36,771 bases of DNA from Candidatus Rokuibacteriota bacterium (GCA_003220315.1 QHSA01000148.1:1-36771); one strand, 5' to 3'; shown: positions 24,371 to 33,457, counted from the first letter of the stretch. Program-made: numbers and translations. The notes: generated by a model from the letters alone, not told the origin.

Positions 24371-25431
24371 CGGCCGCCGGCTACACGATCGAGCGCGGGA
24401 CGACGGCGAGTCGTCTGGGGGCGCGAGCGGGTGCGGTGCTGGTCGCGGCCCTCGTCGCGCTGCCGTTCTGGGGCAGTTCCGGCGACATGCGCCTCATGGT
24501 CGAGTTCCTGTCGATGCTCACGCTGGCGCAGATGTGGAATCTCCTCGCGGGCTACGGCGGCCTCGTGTCGGTCGGTCAGCAGGCTTACGTCGGGCTCGGC
24601 GGCTACGCGTTGATCGTCCTCGCGGACTTCCTCGACGTCAATCCGTTCGTCTCGGTCTTTCTCGCAGGGTTCGTGACGGCGGCATTCGCCCTGCCCACGG
24701 CGGCCGTGGTCTTCCGCTTCCAGGGTGGCTACTTCGCCGTCGGGACGTGGGTCGTGGCAGAGGTCTACTACCTGCTGGTCGCCAACAGCTCGGCGCTCGG
24801 CGGCGGCCTCGGCCGCTCGCTGCAGGCGATCCGAGGCATCGCCCGCGCCGAGCGGGAGCGGTTGACCTACTGGGTCGCGCTGGTGGTGGGGGTCGGAGCT
24901 GTCGCGCTCGTCTACGTCCTCCTCCGCTCTCGGCGTGGACTCGCGCTGACGGCGATCCGCGACAGCGCGCGAGCGTCCGAGAGCCTCGGCATCAACGTGT
25001 TTCGCAGCAAGCTGTTCGTCTACGTCGTGGCGGCGTTCGGCTGCGGCGTCGCCGGCGCCTTGATCTACCTCAACCTGCTCCGGATCCTGCCGACCGCGGC
25101 GTTCTCGGTGAACTGGACTGCCTCGATGATCTTCGTCGTCGTCATCGGCGGGATCGGGACGCTCGAGGGGCCCCTCGTCGGCACGACCGTGTACTTTGTC
25201 TTGCGCGAGTTCCTGGCCGACTACGGCGCCTGGTACCTCATCGTTCTCGGCGCCGTGGCGATCCTCGTCATGCTGTGGGCGCCCCAGGGGCTGTGGGGGC
25301 TCGTGACGGCGCGCTACGGCCTGCGCTTCTTCCCGGTGCAGCGGCGTGTGCGGTTCACCAACGAGGCGACCCGGAGCGACGCACGCAGGTCGGGCGGGGG
25401 CGACCGCGCACCGCTGGGAAGCCAAGCGTGA
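24367..25431 (+). CDS. LivM-type ABC transporter permease
   Basis: A 354-residue membrane permease with eight to ten TM helices. Hallmarks are LSMLTLAQMWNLLAGYGGLVSVGQQAYVGLGGYAL, FRFQGGYFAVGTWVVAE, the coupling loop LTAIRDSARASESLGINVFRSKL and the closing VIGGIGTLEGPLVGTTVYFVLREFLADYGAWYLI. The last 35 residues are charged and cytoplasmic. GTG 24367 overlaps the LivH stop (GTGA). Its own stop overlaps a GTG (25428) that could start the MoxR gene, so the ABC genes and the ATPase gene are in one transcript. Confidence 0.93.
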   Translation: MTAAGYTIERGTTASRLGARAGAVLVAALVALPFWGSSGDMRLMVEFLSMLTLAQMWNLLAGYGGLVSVGQQAYVGLGGYALIVLADFLDVNPFVSVFLAGFVTAAFALPTAAVVFRFQGGYFAVGTWVVAEVYYLLVANSSALGGGLGRSLQAIRGIARAERERLTYWVALVVGVGAVALVYVLLRSRRGLALTAIRDSARASESLGINVFRSKLFVYVVAAFGCGVAGALIYLNLLRILPTAAFSVNWTASMIFVVVIGGIGTLEGPLVGTTVYFVLREFLADYGAWYLIVLGAVAILVMLWAPQGLWGLVTARYGLRFFPVQRRVRFTNEATRSDARRSGGGDRAPLGSQA

Positions 25432-25436
25432 GCCCC

Positions 25437-26309
25437 ATGGACGCGCAGCGGGGGATGTCCCGGTTCCAGTCCCCGGCGGACGTCAAGCAGCGGCTCGCCG
25501 CCGTGGACTATCTGGCGGACGAGGACGTGGCCGTGACGGTGTACCTCGCCGATCGGCTGGCGAAGCCCATTCTGTGCGAAGGGGCGGCGGGCGTGGGGAA
25601 GACGGCGCTGGGGAAGGCGCTCGCGGAGACGACCGGGCACACGCTGATACGCCTGCAGTGCTACGAGGGGCTCGACGAAGCCAAGGCTCTCTACGAGTGG
25701 AACTACAAGAAGCAGCTCCTTCGCATTCAGGCGGACTCGGGTCAGCGAGACTGGCACAAGGTCGAGCAGGACATCTTCACGGAGGACTTTCTGCTCCCCC
25801 GGCCACTGCTCGCGGCGATCCGCTCGCCCGAGCCCGTGGTCCTGCTGATCGACGAGGTGGACCGGGTCGAGGTGGAGACGGAGGCCTTGCTCCTCGAGGT
25901 ATTGTCCGAGTGGCAGGTGTCGATCCCGGAGCTCGGCACGATCGCCGCCACCCGGCCGCCGCTCGTGGTGTTGACGTCGAACAACACGCGCGAGCTGTCC
26001 GAGGCGCTGAAGCGGCGGTGCCTGTTCCTCCACATGGGCTATCCGGACATCGAGCGGGAGACGCGGATCATCAGGGCGCGGATCCCCGAGATCGACGCGG
26101 CGCTGGCCGAGCAGGTGGCACGCGTGGTCCGCTCGATCCGGTCGCTCGAGCTCAAAAAGCCTCCGTCGGTGTCGGAGACGCTGGACTGGGCGCGCACCCT
26201 GCTCCTGCTCGGCGTGGATCGCGTCGATGCCGACGTGACGCGGAAGACGCTCTCGCTGCTGCTCAAGTATCAGCAGGACATCGACAAGGTCAGCCACTCA
26301 CCGCTCTGA
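25437..26309 (+). CDS. MoxR/CoxD-type AAA+ ATPase
   Basis: A complete 290-residue MoxR-family ATPase. Walker A is EGAAGVGKTALGKAL (from about residue 48), then LIRLQCYEGLDEAKALYEWNYKKQLL, a family block, Walker B VVLLIDEVDRVE (Asp139, Glu140), sensor 1 LTSNNTRELSEALKRRC with the Arg finger, and PSVSETLDWAR in the lid. MoxR proteins act as chaperones for metalloenzymes with a VWA partner. No VWA gene is adjacent; the two in the window are 8 kb or more away. ATG 25437 is taken; GTG 25428 in frame overlaps the LivM stop. The junction GCGTGAGCCCCATG is identical to that before the LigB-type gene. The N-terminal extension is short, as in CoxD. Confidence 0.9.
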   Translation: MDAQRGMSRFQSPADVKQRLAAVDYLADEDVAVTVYLADRLAKPILCEGAAGVGKTALGKALAETTGHTLIRLQCYEGLDEAKALYEWNYKKQLLRIQADSGQRDWHKVEQDIFTEDFLLPRPLLAAIRSPEPVVLLIDEVDRVEVETEALLLEVLSEWQVSIPELGTIAATRPPLVVLTSNNTRELSEALKRRCLFLHMGYPDIERETRIIRARIPEIDAALAEQVARVVRSIRSLELKKPPSVSETLDWARTLLLLGVDRVDADVTRKTLSLLLKYQQDIDKVSHSPL

Positions 26310-26328
26310 GCGAACAAGGAGGCCCCGC

Positions 26329-26766
26329 ATGGAATGGCTCTTCGCGACGACTCCGTCCTGGGCGATCACCGTGGTTCGGGTGGTGCTGGGCGTGATCTTC
26401 TTCGCCCACGGTGCGCAGAAGGTCCTCGGGTGGTTCGGCGGCTACGGCCTCAAGGGCACGACGCGATTCCTGACCTCGATCGGTCTTCCACTGCCGGTCG
26501 CCTACGCGGTCTGCTTCTTCGAGTTCCTCGGCGGTATCGGCCTCATTCTCGGGCTCCTCACGCGGCTGGCCGCCCTCGCGGTGATCATCGTGATGATCGG
26601 GGCGATCGCCAAGGTGCATGCGAAGAACGGCTTCTTCCTCAACTGGGAGCTCGGCCCCGGCAAGGGCCACGGCTACGAGGTGAACCTCGCCCTCATCGCG
26701 ATGGCGCTCGCGTGCCTGCTCGCTGGGGGAGGGTCCGTCGCGCTCGACGCCGTGCTCGGGCGCTAG
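26329..26766 (+). CDS. DoxX family membrane protein
   Basis: A 145-residue inner-membrane protein with four TM helices (about 10-30, 48-70, 75-95, 115-140). It has the family's VVRVVLGVIFFAHGAQKVLGWFGGYGLKGTTRFL start and VCFFEFLGGIGLILGLLTRLAALA middle. DoxX proteins are poorly understood; some take part in thiosulfate:quinone oxidoreductase or in redox-stress complexes. AAGGAGG lies before the ATG, 19 bases after the MoxR gene, so it is the last gene of the long plus-strand operon. It converges with the DUF35 gene after a three-base gap, without room for a terminator. Confidence 0.88.
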   Translation: MEWLFATTPSWAITVVRVVLGVIFFAHGAQKVLGWFGGYGLKGTTRFLTSIGLPLPVAYAVCFFEFLGGIGLILGLLTRLAALAVIIVMIGAIAKVHAKNGFFLNWELGPGKGHGYEVNLALIAMALACLLAGGGSVALDAVLGR

Positions 26767-26769
26767 GCG

Positions 26770-27276
26770 CTACCCCGGGAGCCGCCACACGCGCCCCTGC
26801 GGGGGCTCGTCGGTCAGCGTGAACTGCGGCAGGGCCAGGTGGTCGGCCAGATCCTGGAAGACCACGCGTACGCGCCTGCCGATCGCTACCTCGGCGTCGG
26901 CCTCGGGCGTGAGGTCGGGCCGGAGGAGGTTCCCGATGATCCGCAGCGACTCGTCGGGCGTCGGCTGGCCACGCTGCTCGTCGAGCTCGACGAGCACGAC
27001 CGCGTAGGGCGTGAGCTCGCGGAAGCCCGGCTGGATCGCGTGGTGGACGATCTCGTAGGAGTAGATCGTTCCGCGCCCGGAGACCTCCCGCCAGCTCCAC
27101 CCGAGCGCCATGCACCAGGGACAGGCGTGCGTCGGCGGGTAGCGCAGGAGGCCGCACGCGGCGCACTTCCGAACGACGAGCCGGTGGGCCCGCGCGTGCG
27201 CGTAGAACTCCTTCCACTCCGTGTCGTTGTCGGGGATGATCAGGGACATCCCGCGGTACTGGACCGGCTGGGGCAC
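26770..27276 (-). CDS. Zn-ribbon/OB-fold DUF35 protein (Ltp partner)
   Basis: A 168-residue protein with the DUF35 layout: an N-terminal helix (TEWKEFYAHARAHRLVVRKC), a rubredoxin-like zinc ribbon with Cys pairs in KCAACG and CPWC, then an OB-fold (GTIYSYEIVHHAIQPGFRELTPYAVVLVEL to VRVVFQDLADHLALPQF). Such proteins bind acyl-CoA and work with thiolase-like partners, for example ChsH2-type domains with Ltp2 aldolase in steroid side-chain degradation. The GTG start (27276) follows AGGAGGT, which itself overlaps the stop codon of the Ltp-like gene upstream, so the two are coupled. Confidence 0.86.
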   Translation of the reverse strand: MPQPVQYRGMSLIIPDNDTEWKEFYAHARAHRLVVRKCAACGLLRYPPTHACPWCMALGWSWREVSGRGTIYSYEIVHHAIQPGFRELTPYAVVLVELDEQRGQPTPDESLRIIGNLLRPDLTPEADAEVAIGRRVRVVFQDLADHLALPQFTLTDEPPQGRVWRLPG

Positions 27277-27280
27277 GGGG

Positions 27281-28495
27281 CTACCTCCTCAGGATCAGGG
27301 CGCTGCCGAGGGGCGGCATCGCCCAGCCGAGGTTCATCGCGATCTCGGCGTCCTTCACCTGACGGCAGCCGCCCGGGGCGTAGTCGTAGGTGTGGACGCC
27401 CTCGGCCGCCTTCGGGCAGTAGTCGTCCACGGTTCCCCGGAGCTGGCGGACATTCTCAATCACCATCGACATTCCGTGCGTGTAGCCCTCGCAGAGGTGG
27501 CCGCCCGAGGTGTTGTTGGGGCGCCGGCCGCCTAATTCAATGACGCCGCTCCCGACGTACTGGCCCCCCTCTCCCTTCTTACAGAATCCGTATTCTTCCA
27601 GCTGCAGCATGGTCGTGAAGGTGAATGCATCGTAGGAGCCGGTCAGGTCCACGTCGTCGGGCCCGATGCCCGCCTGGCCGAAGACGATGTCCTTGGCGTA
27701 GTAGCCCGCGACGCGGGTGATCGGGCCGTGCGCCCAGTGGAAGTCCAGGCGCGGCTTCGACACGCGCCCGGCGACGCCCATGATGTGGACGGGCCGGGGG
27801 CGGCAGGCGCGCGCGCGCTCGGCCGAGGTCACGATGACGCAGGTCGCGTTGTCGGTCTCGAGGCAGCAGTCGAGGAGGTGGAGCGGCGTCACGATCCAGC
27901 GCGAGCCGACGACGTCCGCAACCGTCACGCGCTCCTTGAGGAGCGCCTTGGGATTTTGCGACGCGTGCTTGCTGTGCGCGGCCTTCACGTGCGCGACCTG
28001 CTCCGAGGTCGTCCCGTACTCGTACATGTGGCGGAGGAAGGTGGGCGCGAAGTTCTGGCCCGCGCTCCGCATCCCGAAGGGCACCTGGGCGAGGTCGAGC
28101 CCACGGACGGGCTGGGCCGCGCGCGCGCCGGTGCCGCCGATGCGGAACTCGCTGTAGCCATTCATCGAGCGGTAGATCGCGACCGTCTGGCACATGCCGG
28201 CCTCGATCGCGCCCATCGCGAGGCCGATGAGCGCCTCGGTCGACGAGCCGCCGCCCATCACGTCCATGTAGAAGTTCAGGCGGATCCCGAGGTCCGGCGC
28301 GACGTGGTTCGCGAGGGTCGAGTCGCCCCCCTGGTAGTCCAGCATCCCGTCGATGTCGCGGGCCGTGAGGCCCGCGTCGAGGATGGCGTGACGGACCGCC
28401 TCGACGGCCATCGCGCGCGTCGTGCGGTTGGAGGCGCGCGAGTACTCCGTCTCGCCGACGCCGACGATGCAGTACTTGTCCCGGAGGGTCTTCAT
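27281..28495 (-). CDS. Thiolase-like lipid-transfer (Ltp2-like) protein, probable acyl-CoA aldolase or thiolase
   Basis: A 404-residue thiolase-fold protein of the SCP-x/Ltp group. It starts DKYCIVGVGETEYSR, has MGGGSSTEALIGLAMGAIEAG where true thiolases carry the nucleophilic Cys (Ser84/Ser85 here), then DLTGSYDAFTFTTMLQLEEYGFC (Tyr288) and SGGHLCEGYTHGMSMVIENV (Tyr338). In Ltp2-type retro-aldolases, as I recall, two tyrosines in these two segments are catalytic, so a retro-aldol role is more likely than thiolysis. DUF35 partner gene follows directly. Its ATG overlaps the stop of the alpha/beta hydrolase gene by four bases (ATGA). The acyl-CoA substrate is unknown. Confidence 0.85.
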   Translation of the reverse strand: MKTLRDKYCIVGVGETEYSRASNRTTRAMAVEAVRHAILDAGLTARDIDGMLDYQGGDSTLANHVAPDLGIRLNFYMDVMGGGSSTEALIGLAMGAIEAGMCQTVAIYRSMNGYSEFRIGGTGARAAQPVRGLDLAQVPFGMRSAGQNFAPTFLRHMYEYGTTSEQVAHVKAAHSKHASQNPKALLKERVTVADVVGSRWIVTPLHLLDCCLETDNATCVIVTSAERARACRPRPVHIMGVAGRVSKPRLDFHWAHGPITRVAGYYAKDIVFGQAGIGPDDVDLTGSYDAFTFTTMLQLEEYGFCKKGEGGQYVGSGVIELGGRRPNNTSGGHLCEGYTHGMSMVIENVRQLRGTVDDYCPKAAEGVHTYDYAPGGCRQVKDAEIAMNLGWAMPPLGSALILRR

Positions 28496-29283
28496 CGCAC
28501 CTCCTTGTCGAGCCAGCTCGCGACCTCACCGGCGATCAGCTCCCAGCCCGGCTCGAGCAGCACCATGTGGGCGTGCCCGTCGTAGACGCGGAGCTCCGCC
28601 CGGTATTTCTGCGCGATCTTCCGGACCATCCTGGCGGGCGTGATGCGGTCCTCTCGGCCCGCGACGACGAGCATCGGGCACCGCACCCGCGCGGCGTCCA
28701 CCGGGACGCCGGCGACGGCGACGTCGAACGCCATGCGCCCGGACTCGGGGACGAGCCGCTCGAAGGCGGTCCGGCGCTCGGCGACCGGGATCCGCCCGAA
28801 CAGCAGCGCGTCGGCCTCGGCCGGCGTCGGGTGGATCGGGCGGCCGAGCAGGAACTCGTGGAGATGCACGAGCGAGACGCGGAGCAGCTCGAGGGTGCAG
28901 AGGGGGAAGATCCCGCGCGGGGCCGCCGGCGTGAGCGCCACGACGGCCGGCGGGTCGCCGAGCTCGGCGAGCTTCTGCGCGAGCAGGCCGCCCATCGAGT
29001 GGCCGACGATGATCGGGTCGCCGATCGACGCGGCGACCGCGCGGGCGTCGGCGAGGTAGTCGGCGAACGGCACGCGACCGATGTCGTCCACGGGCTTCGA
29101 GCCGTGATGGCCGCGCAGGTTGAGGGCGTAGCCGGTGTAGCCGCGCCCGGCGAAGAAGCTGAGGTAGTGGTCCCACATCCAGCTCCCGCCCCACATGCCG
29201 TGGAGGAACAGGATCGGCCGCGCGCGCGCGGGGGCCCCCGACGTCACGCGCTCCACCTCGAGGCCGGCGATCTCCATCGGCAT
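28492..29283 (-). CDS. Alpha/beta hydrolase
   Basis: A 263-residue alpha/beta-hydrolase. Oxyanion region LFLHGMWGGSWMWDHYLSFFAGRGYTGYALNLRGHHGS, nucleophile elbow VGHSMGGLLAQ, an Asp in VAGREDRITP and the catalytic His in YDGHAHMVLLEPGW complete the triad, so it should be active as an esterase or C-C hydrolase. Substrate unknown; the Ltp-like and DUF35 genes behind it suggest fatty-acyl or side-chain catabolism. ATG 29281-29283 is only about two bases from the expected start point of a promoter on this strand, so the mRNA may be leaderless; a second in-frame ATG is six bases further in. Confidence 0.88.
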   Translation of the reverse strand: MPMEIAGLEVERVTSGAPARARPILFLHGMWGGSWMWDHYLSFFAGRGYTGYALNLRGHHGSKPVDDIGRVPFADYLADARAVAASIGDPIIVGHSMGGLLAQKLAELGDPPAVVALTPAAPRGIFPLCTLELLRVSLVHLHEFLLGRPIHPTPAEADALLFGRIPVAERRTAFERLVPESGRMAFDVAVAGVPVDAARVRCPMLVVAGREDRITPARMVRKIAQKYRAELRVYDGHAHMVLLEPGWELIAGEVASWLDKEVR

Positions 29284-29291
29284 CCCGCGCG

Positions 29292-29320
29292 ATTCTAGCA
29301 GGCCCGCTGGTCGCGGTCAG
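29292..29320 (-). promoter_or_regulatory. Sigma70-type promoter for the hydrolase-Ltp-DUF35 operon
   Basis: On the minus strand CTGACC (29320-29315), 17 bases, then TAGAAT (29297-29292) with TGC just before it (extended -10). The -10 matches five of six consensus bases, the -35 four. The predicted start point is about 29285, next to the ATG. The gap of 58 bases to the MFS gene holds nothing else. Confidence 0.5.
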
Positions 29321-29341
29321 GCGGCCAGGATTGCGTCACGA

Positions 29342-30559
29342 TCACGCCCGGGCGCTGCGCGGTGGCTCGGACCGGACGAGGAGGATGACCGCGAGGACGT
29401 TCAGGAGCGCCGAGAACGTCCACGTGAGGTCGTAGCTCCCGGTCGCGTCATAGATCGCGCCCGCGATGAACGGACCCCAGCCGGCCATCGCGCCGGCCAG
29501 CGCGAAGAGGAATCCGACGATCGCGCCCGCCTGGCCGCGGCCGAAGAAGTCGCCGACGATCGCGGGGAAGAGCGTGGAGATCGCGCCGTACGAGTACCCG
29601 AAGACGAGCGCGTCGCCGAAGAGCAGGGGGAGGCCGCGGCCGGCGAGGAGGAAGCCGAGGAAGCCGACGGCCTGGAGCGCCATCGCGACCCCGACGGCCG
29701 GCTTGCGCCCGATCCGGTCCGAGACCGCGCCCATGACGAGACGGCCCGCGACGGCGCCGATGCCGACGGTCGAGACGACCCAGGCGCCGGTCAGCGCCGA
29801 GTGCCCGAGGTCGCGCGTGAACGGGATGAGGTGGACGAGCGGGATGAAGACCGGGATCCACGTCGCCGTGAACGTGGCGCCCAGCATCCAGAACGCGGGT
29901 GTCCGGATCGCGCGCGTCAAGGGCCCGACGCCGTCGTCGGCGCCGGCCGCGGGGACGGGGGGACGGCGCGCCCCGTCGGGGGAGAGGCCGAGGCTCTCGG
30001 GGTCGCGCCGCATCACCTGAGCCACGAGGTTCACGAGGACGAAGATCCCGACGCCGAAGACGACGTATGCCGTCCGCCAGCCGACCGCGGTCACCAGGAG
30101 CTGGGCCAGCGGCGGCAGCGCGAAGGTGCCGACGCTCGCGCCGCTCGAGGCGAGGCCGACGGCGAGACCGCGCCGGGCGACGAACCACTTCACGACCGTC
30201 GTGTTGCACGGCACGTACGCCGTGCCCATGCCGAGCGCAGCCACGAGGCCGTAGAGAACGTATGGCTGCCACAACTCGGCGACGAGCGACATGCCGGCGA
30301 GCGCCACGCCCAGGAAAAGCCCGCCGGCGGCGATCACGACCCGCGGGCCCCAGAGGTCGGTGAGCCGCCCGGCGGGGAAGCCGACGACGCAGTAGGCGAC
30401 GGCGTAGACGGAAAACGCGCCAGAGAGGCTCGCGCGGCTCCAGCCGAACTCCCGGAGGAGCGCGTCGAAGAAGACCCCGAACGAGTACTGGGCGCCGTAG
30501 GCGACGAAGAGGACGAGGAACGCGCCAGCGACGACGATCCAGCCGTAGAAGACGCGCAC
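29342..30559 (-). CDS. MFS transporter (OFA/monocarboxylate-like)
   Basis: A 405-residue major-facilitator protein with 12 TM helices. It begins FYGWIVVAGAFLVLFVAYGAQYSFGVFFDALLREFGWSRASLSGAFS, typical of the oxalate:formate antiporter and monocarboxylate group. The motif A loop GFPAGRLTDLWGPR follows helix 2 and its half-repeat MGAVSDRIGRKP follows helix 8. The central loop (about residues 185-215) is cytoplasmic. It probably moves an organic acid with protons. GTG 30557-30559 is two bases behind the uvrA stop, so it may be transcribed with uvrA. Confidence 0.87.
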   Translation of the reverse strand: MRVFYGWIVVAGAFLVLFVAYGAQYSFGVFFDALLREFGWSRASLSGAFSVYAVAYCVVGFPAGRLTDLWGPRVVIAAGGLFLGVALAGMSLVAELWQPYVLYGLVAALGMGTAYVPCNTTVVKWFVARRGLAVGLASSGASVGTFALPPLAQLLVTAVGWRTAYVVFGVGIFVLVNLVAQVMRRDPESLGLSPDGARRPPVPAAGADDGVGPLTRAIRTPAFWMLGATFTATWIPVFIPLVHLIPFTRDLGHSALTGAWVVSTVGIGAVAGRLVMGAVSDRIGRKPAVGVAMALQAVGFLGFLLAGRGLPLLFGDALVFGYSYGAISTLFPAIVGDFFGRGQAGAIVGFLFALAGAMAGWGPFIAGAIYDATGSYDLTWTFSALLNVLAVILLVRSEPPRSARA

Positions 30560-30561
30560 GG

Positions 30562-33348
30562 TCAGGCGCGGCCGTTCTTGCCGTTGAGCTTCGGGAGCAC
30601 CTCCGCGAGGAACTTGCCCGTGTACGAGCCGGGCGTCTGAGCCACCGCCTCCGGCGTCCCCTCGGCGACGATCTCACCGCCCTCGTCGCCCCCCTCCGGG
30701 CCGAGGTCGACGACGTAGTCCGCGGACTTGATGACGTCGAGATGGTGCTCGACGACGAGGATCGTGTTGCCGGCGTCCACGAGGCGATTGAGCACGCCCA
30801 GAAGCTTCTTGATGTCGTCGAGGTGGAGCCCGGTCGTCGGCTCGTCCATGATGTACAACATCTCACTCGCCGCGCGCGCACCGAGCTCGGCGGCGATCTT
30901 GAGACGCTGCGCCTCGCCCCCCGAGAGGGTCGTGGCGGGCTGGCCCAGGCGCAGGTAGCCGAGGCCGACGTCCTGGAGCACGCGGAGCCGCCGGGCGAGC
31001 CCCGCCTGGGCCGCGAAGAACTCGACGGCGTCGTCCACGGTCATGTGGAGCACGTCGCTGATGGTGCGCCCGCGGTGCTTCACGGCGATGACGTCGGGCC
31101 GGTATCGCCGCCCCTCGCACTCCTGGCAGGTCACGTACACGTCCTCGAAGAAGTACATCTCGAGCTTCTGGAAGCCGTCGCCCTGGCACGACTCGCACCG
31201 CCCGCCCGGCACATTGAACGAGAACGCGCCGGCGTCGAGGCCGAGCGCCCGGGCCCGGGGGAGGGCGGCGTAGAGCTTCCGGATCTCGTCGAACGCCTTG
31301 ACGTAGGTCACGGGGTTCGAGCGCGGCGTCCGGCCGATCGGCTCCTGGTCGATCAGGCGGACCCCCTTCACGTACTCGAGGCCGGTGAGGGCGTCGTAGA
31401 CGCCGGGCGGCGTGAACTCGGTCTTGAACGCGCGCGCGACGGCGCGGTAGAGCGTGTCGTGGACGAGCGTGGACTTGCCGGAGCCCGACACGCCGCTGAC
31501 GACCGTGAGCGTGTGGAGCGGAATCCTGACCGTCACGTCCTTGAGGTTGTGCTCGCGCGCGCCCACGAGGACGAGGTGGCGCCGGCCGGCGCGGCGCACG
31601 GGCGGGATCGGGATCGACTCGCGTCCGGTGACGTAACGCGCGGTGAGCGAGCGCGTCGCCCGCTGGAACTCCGCCTGCGGGCCGGCGAAGACGATCTCGC
31701 CGCCCCGCTCGCCCGAGCCCGGCCCGAGCTCGACGACGTGATCCGCGGCGGCGATGAACTCGCGGTCGTGCTCGACCACGACGACGGTGTTTCCCGCCCG
31801 GGCGAGCTCGCGACAGAGCTCCACGAGGCGCATCGTGTCGCGCGGGTGCAGGCCGATCGACGGTTCGTCGAGCACGTAGAGCGTGCCGACGAGCTGTGAG
31901 CCGAGCTGATTGGCCAGATTGATCCGCTGGGCTTCTCCCCCCGACAAGGTGCGCGTCTGACGCGCGAGGGTGAGGTAGCCGAGCCCGACCCGCAGCAGGA
32001 ATCCGAGCTTGGCGTTGAGCTGGCGCAGGATCTCACGGGCGACGACCGCCTCCCAGGCCGTGAGTGCGAGGTCCCCGAGCAGACGCGCCGCCGCGTCGAC
32101 GGTGAGCGCGGTGAACTCGGCGATCGTGAGGCCGCCGACCCGCACGGCGAGCGCGGCGGGCTTGAGCCGCGCGCCGCGGCAGGTCGGGCACGGGGACTGG
32201 CTCCGGTAGCGCGACAGAAAGACGCGCACGTGGAGCTTGTAACGGTACGACTCGACCTCCTCGAAGAACCCCTGGATGCCGGGGAAGCTCCCGTCGCCCT
32301 CGTAGACGAGCGCGCGCGCCTTGGCGGGAAGCGTCTCCCAGGGCGCGTCGGTGTCGAGCTGGTGCCGGCGCGCGGCCTTCAGCAGCTGGCGCTGATACCA
32401 CTTGCCCGAGGGATGCGTCCAGGGCTCGACGGCGCCGTCGGCCAGGCTCTTGCTCCGATCGGGGACGACGCGCGCCTCGTCGTACCGCAAAATGTTGCCG
32501 AAGCCCTTGCACTCGGGGCAGGCGCCGAGCGGGTGGTTGAACGAGAAGAGGAGCGGCTGCGGCCGCTCGAGCGCCGACCCGCAGCCGCCGCAGCGGAAGT
32601 CCTCGGCGAAGGCGCGCGTGGGCCCGTCGAGCACCTCGACCTCGACCTGCCCGCCACCCTCCCGCAGCGCCGCCTCGACCGACTCGGCGATCCGTGTGCG
32701 GTGAGCGGACTCGAGCACGACGCGGTCCAGGACCACCGAGATCGTCCGGGGCTCGGAGAGGTCCACGGGCGGCGGCGATGCCAGGTCGTGGATCGTGCCG
32801 TTCACGCGCACGCGCGCGAACCCGCGCCGGTTCAGGCTCGTCCACAGCTCCGCGGGCGGGAGCCCTCCGGGCACGGCGAGCCCGAACATGATCAGCGCCC
32901 GCGCGCCGGGGTGCTCGCTGAGGAGCGAGCTGACGATCGTCTCGGGCGAGTGCGAGGCCGCGGCCGCGCCACACGCGGGGCAGTGGACGCGCCCGATCTT
33001 CGCGTAGAGCAGTCGTAGATAGTCGTAGACCTCGGTGGCGGTCCCGACCGTCGAGCGCGCCGTCCGCACCGGATTCTTCTGCTCGAGGGCGACGGCGGGC
33101 CGGATCTGCTCGATCCCGTCGACGTCGGGGCGGTCCACCCGGTCGAGGAACATGCGCGCGTAGGTGGACAGCGACTCGATGTACCGCCACTGCCCCTCGG
33201 CGAAGAGCGTGTCGAACGCCAGCGACGACTTCCCTGAGCCGGACACACCGGTCACGACCGTGAGCCGGTCGTGTGGAATCTCGAGCGAGATGTTCTTGAG
33301 GTTGTTCTGCCGGGCTCCGCGGATCCGGAGCCCAGAGGGCTGGGCCAT
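30562..33348 (-). CDS. uvrA: Excinuclease ABC subunit UvrA
   Basis: A 928-residue UvrA with two ABC modules. First Walker [15 protein letters not shown] near residue 35, the [22 protein letters not shown] block, zinc-ribbon cysteines (CPACG; CGGCGS and [14 protein letters not shown]), first signature [16 protein letters not shown] with [15 protein letters not shown], second Walker [17 protein letters not shown], the [32 protein letters not shown] zinc finger, second signature [16 protein letters not shown] and [12 protein letters not shown]. All ATPase motifs are intact. It recognises bulky DNA lesions and loads UvrB. AGGAGGA lies before the ATG. Length and order are normal for UvrA. Confidence 0.96.
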   Translation of the reverse strand: MAQPSGLRIRGARQNNLKNISLEIPHDRLTVVTGVSGSGKSSLAFDTLFAEGQWRYIESLSTYARMFLDRVDRPDVDGIEQIRPAVALEQKNPVRTARSTVGTATEVYDYLRLLYAKIGRVHCPACGAAAASHSPETIVSSLLSEHPGARALIMFGLAVPGGLPPAELWTSLNRRGFARVRVNGTIHDLASPPPVDLSEPRTISVVLDRVVLESAHRTRIAESVEAALREGGGQVEVEVLDGPTRAFAEDFRCGGCGSALERPQPLLFSFNHPLGACPECKGFGNILRYDEARVVPDRSKSLADGAVEPWTHPSGKWYQRQLLKAARRHQLDTDAPWETLPAKARALVYEGDGSFPGIQGFFEEVESYRYKLHVRVFLSRYRSQSPCPTCRGARLKPAALAVRVGGLTIAEFTALTVDAAARLLGDLALTAWEAVVAREILRQLNAKLGFLLRVGLGYLTLARQTRTLSGGEAQRINLANQLGSQLVGTLYVLDEPSIGLHPRDTMRLVELCRELARAGNTVVVVEHDREFIAAADHVVELGPGSGERGGEIVFAGPQAEFQRATRSLTARYVTGRESIPIPPVRRAGRRHLVLVGAREHNLKDVTVRIPLHTLTVVSGVSGSGKSTLVHDTLYRAVARAFKTEFTPPGVYDALTGLEYVKGVRLIDQEPIGRTPRSNPVTYVKAFDEIRKLYAALPRARALGLDAGAFSFNVPGGRCESCQGDGFQKLEMYFFEDVYVTCQECEGRRYRPDVIAVKHRGRTISDVLHMTVDDAVEFFAAQAGLARRLRVLQDVGLGYLRLGQPATTLSGGEAQRLKIAAELGARAASEMLYIMDEPTTGLHLDDIKKLLGVLNRLVDAGNTILVVEHHLDVIKSADYVVDLGPEGGDEGGEIVAEGTPEAVAQTPGSYTGKFLAEVLPKLNGKNGRA

Positions 33349-33372
33349 TCGAGCGGTCCTCCTGAGGTGGGT

Positions 33373-33401
33373 AGTCTAGCGGAACCCGACACCACGCGCC
33401 A
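33373..33401 (-). promoter_or_regulatory. Possible uvrA promoter
   Basis: On the minus strand TAGACT (33378-33373) could be the -10, the same hexamer as before the VWA gene, with a weak TGGCGC (33401-33396) 17 bases upstream. No SOS (LexA) box is evident to me here. The uvrA ATG is 25 bases beyond the -10. Confidence 0.3.
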
Positions 33402-33417
33402 GCGCGCCGGGTCATGG

Positions 33418-33446
33418 TTGACAGCCGCGCGCGCACCGGGTACACT
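33418..33446 (+). promoter_or_regulatory. Sigma70-type promoter of the Fur-family gene and rubrerythrin
   Basis: TTGACA (33418-33423), a perfect -35, is 17 bases before TACACT (33441-33446), which matches four of six -10 bases. The predicted start point, near 33453, is just upstream of the Fur-type operator and about 11 bases from ATG 33464. It is one of the two best promoters in the window. Confidence 0.7.
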
Positions 33447-33457
33447 GCGTCCGATTG

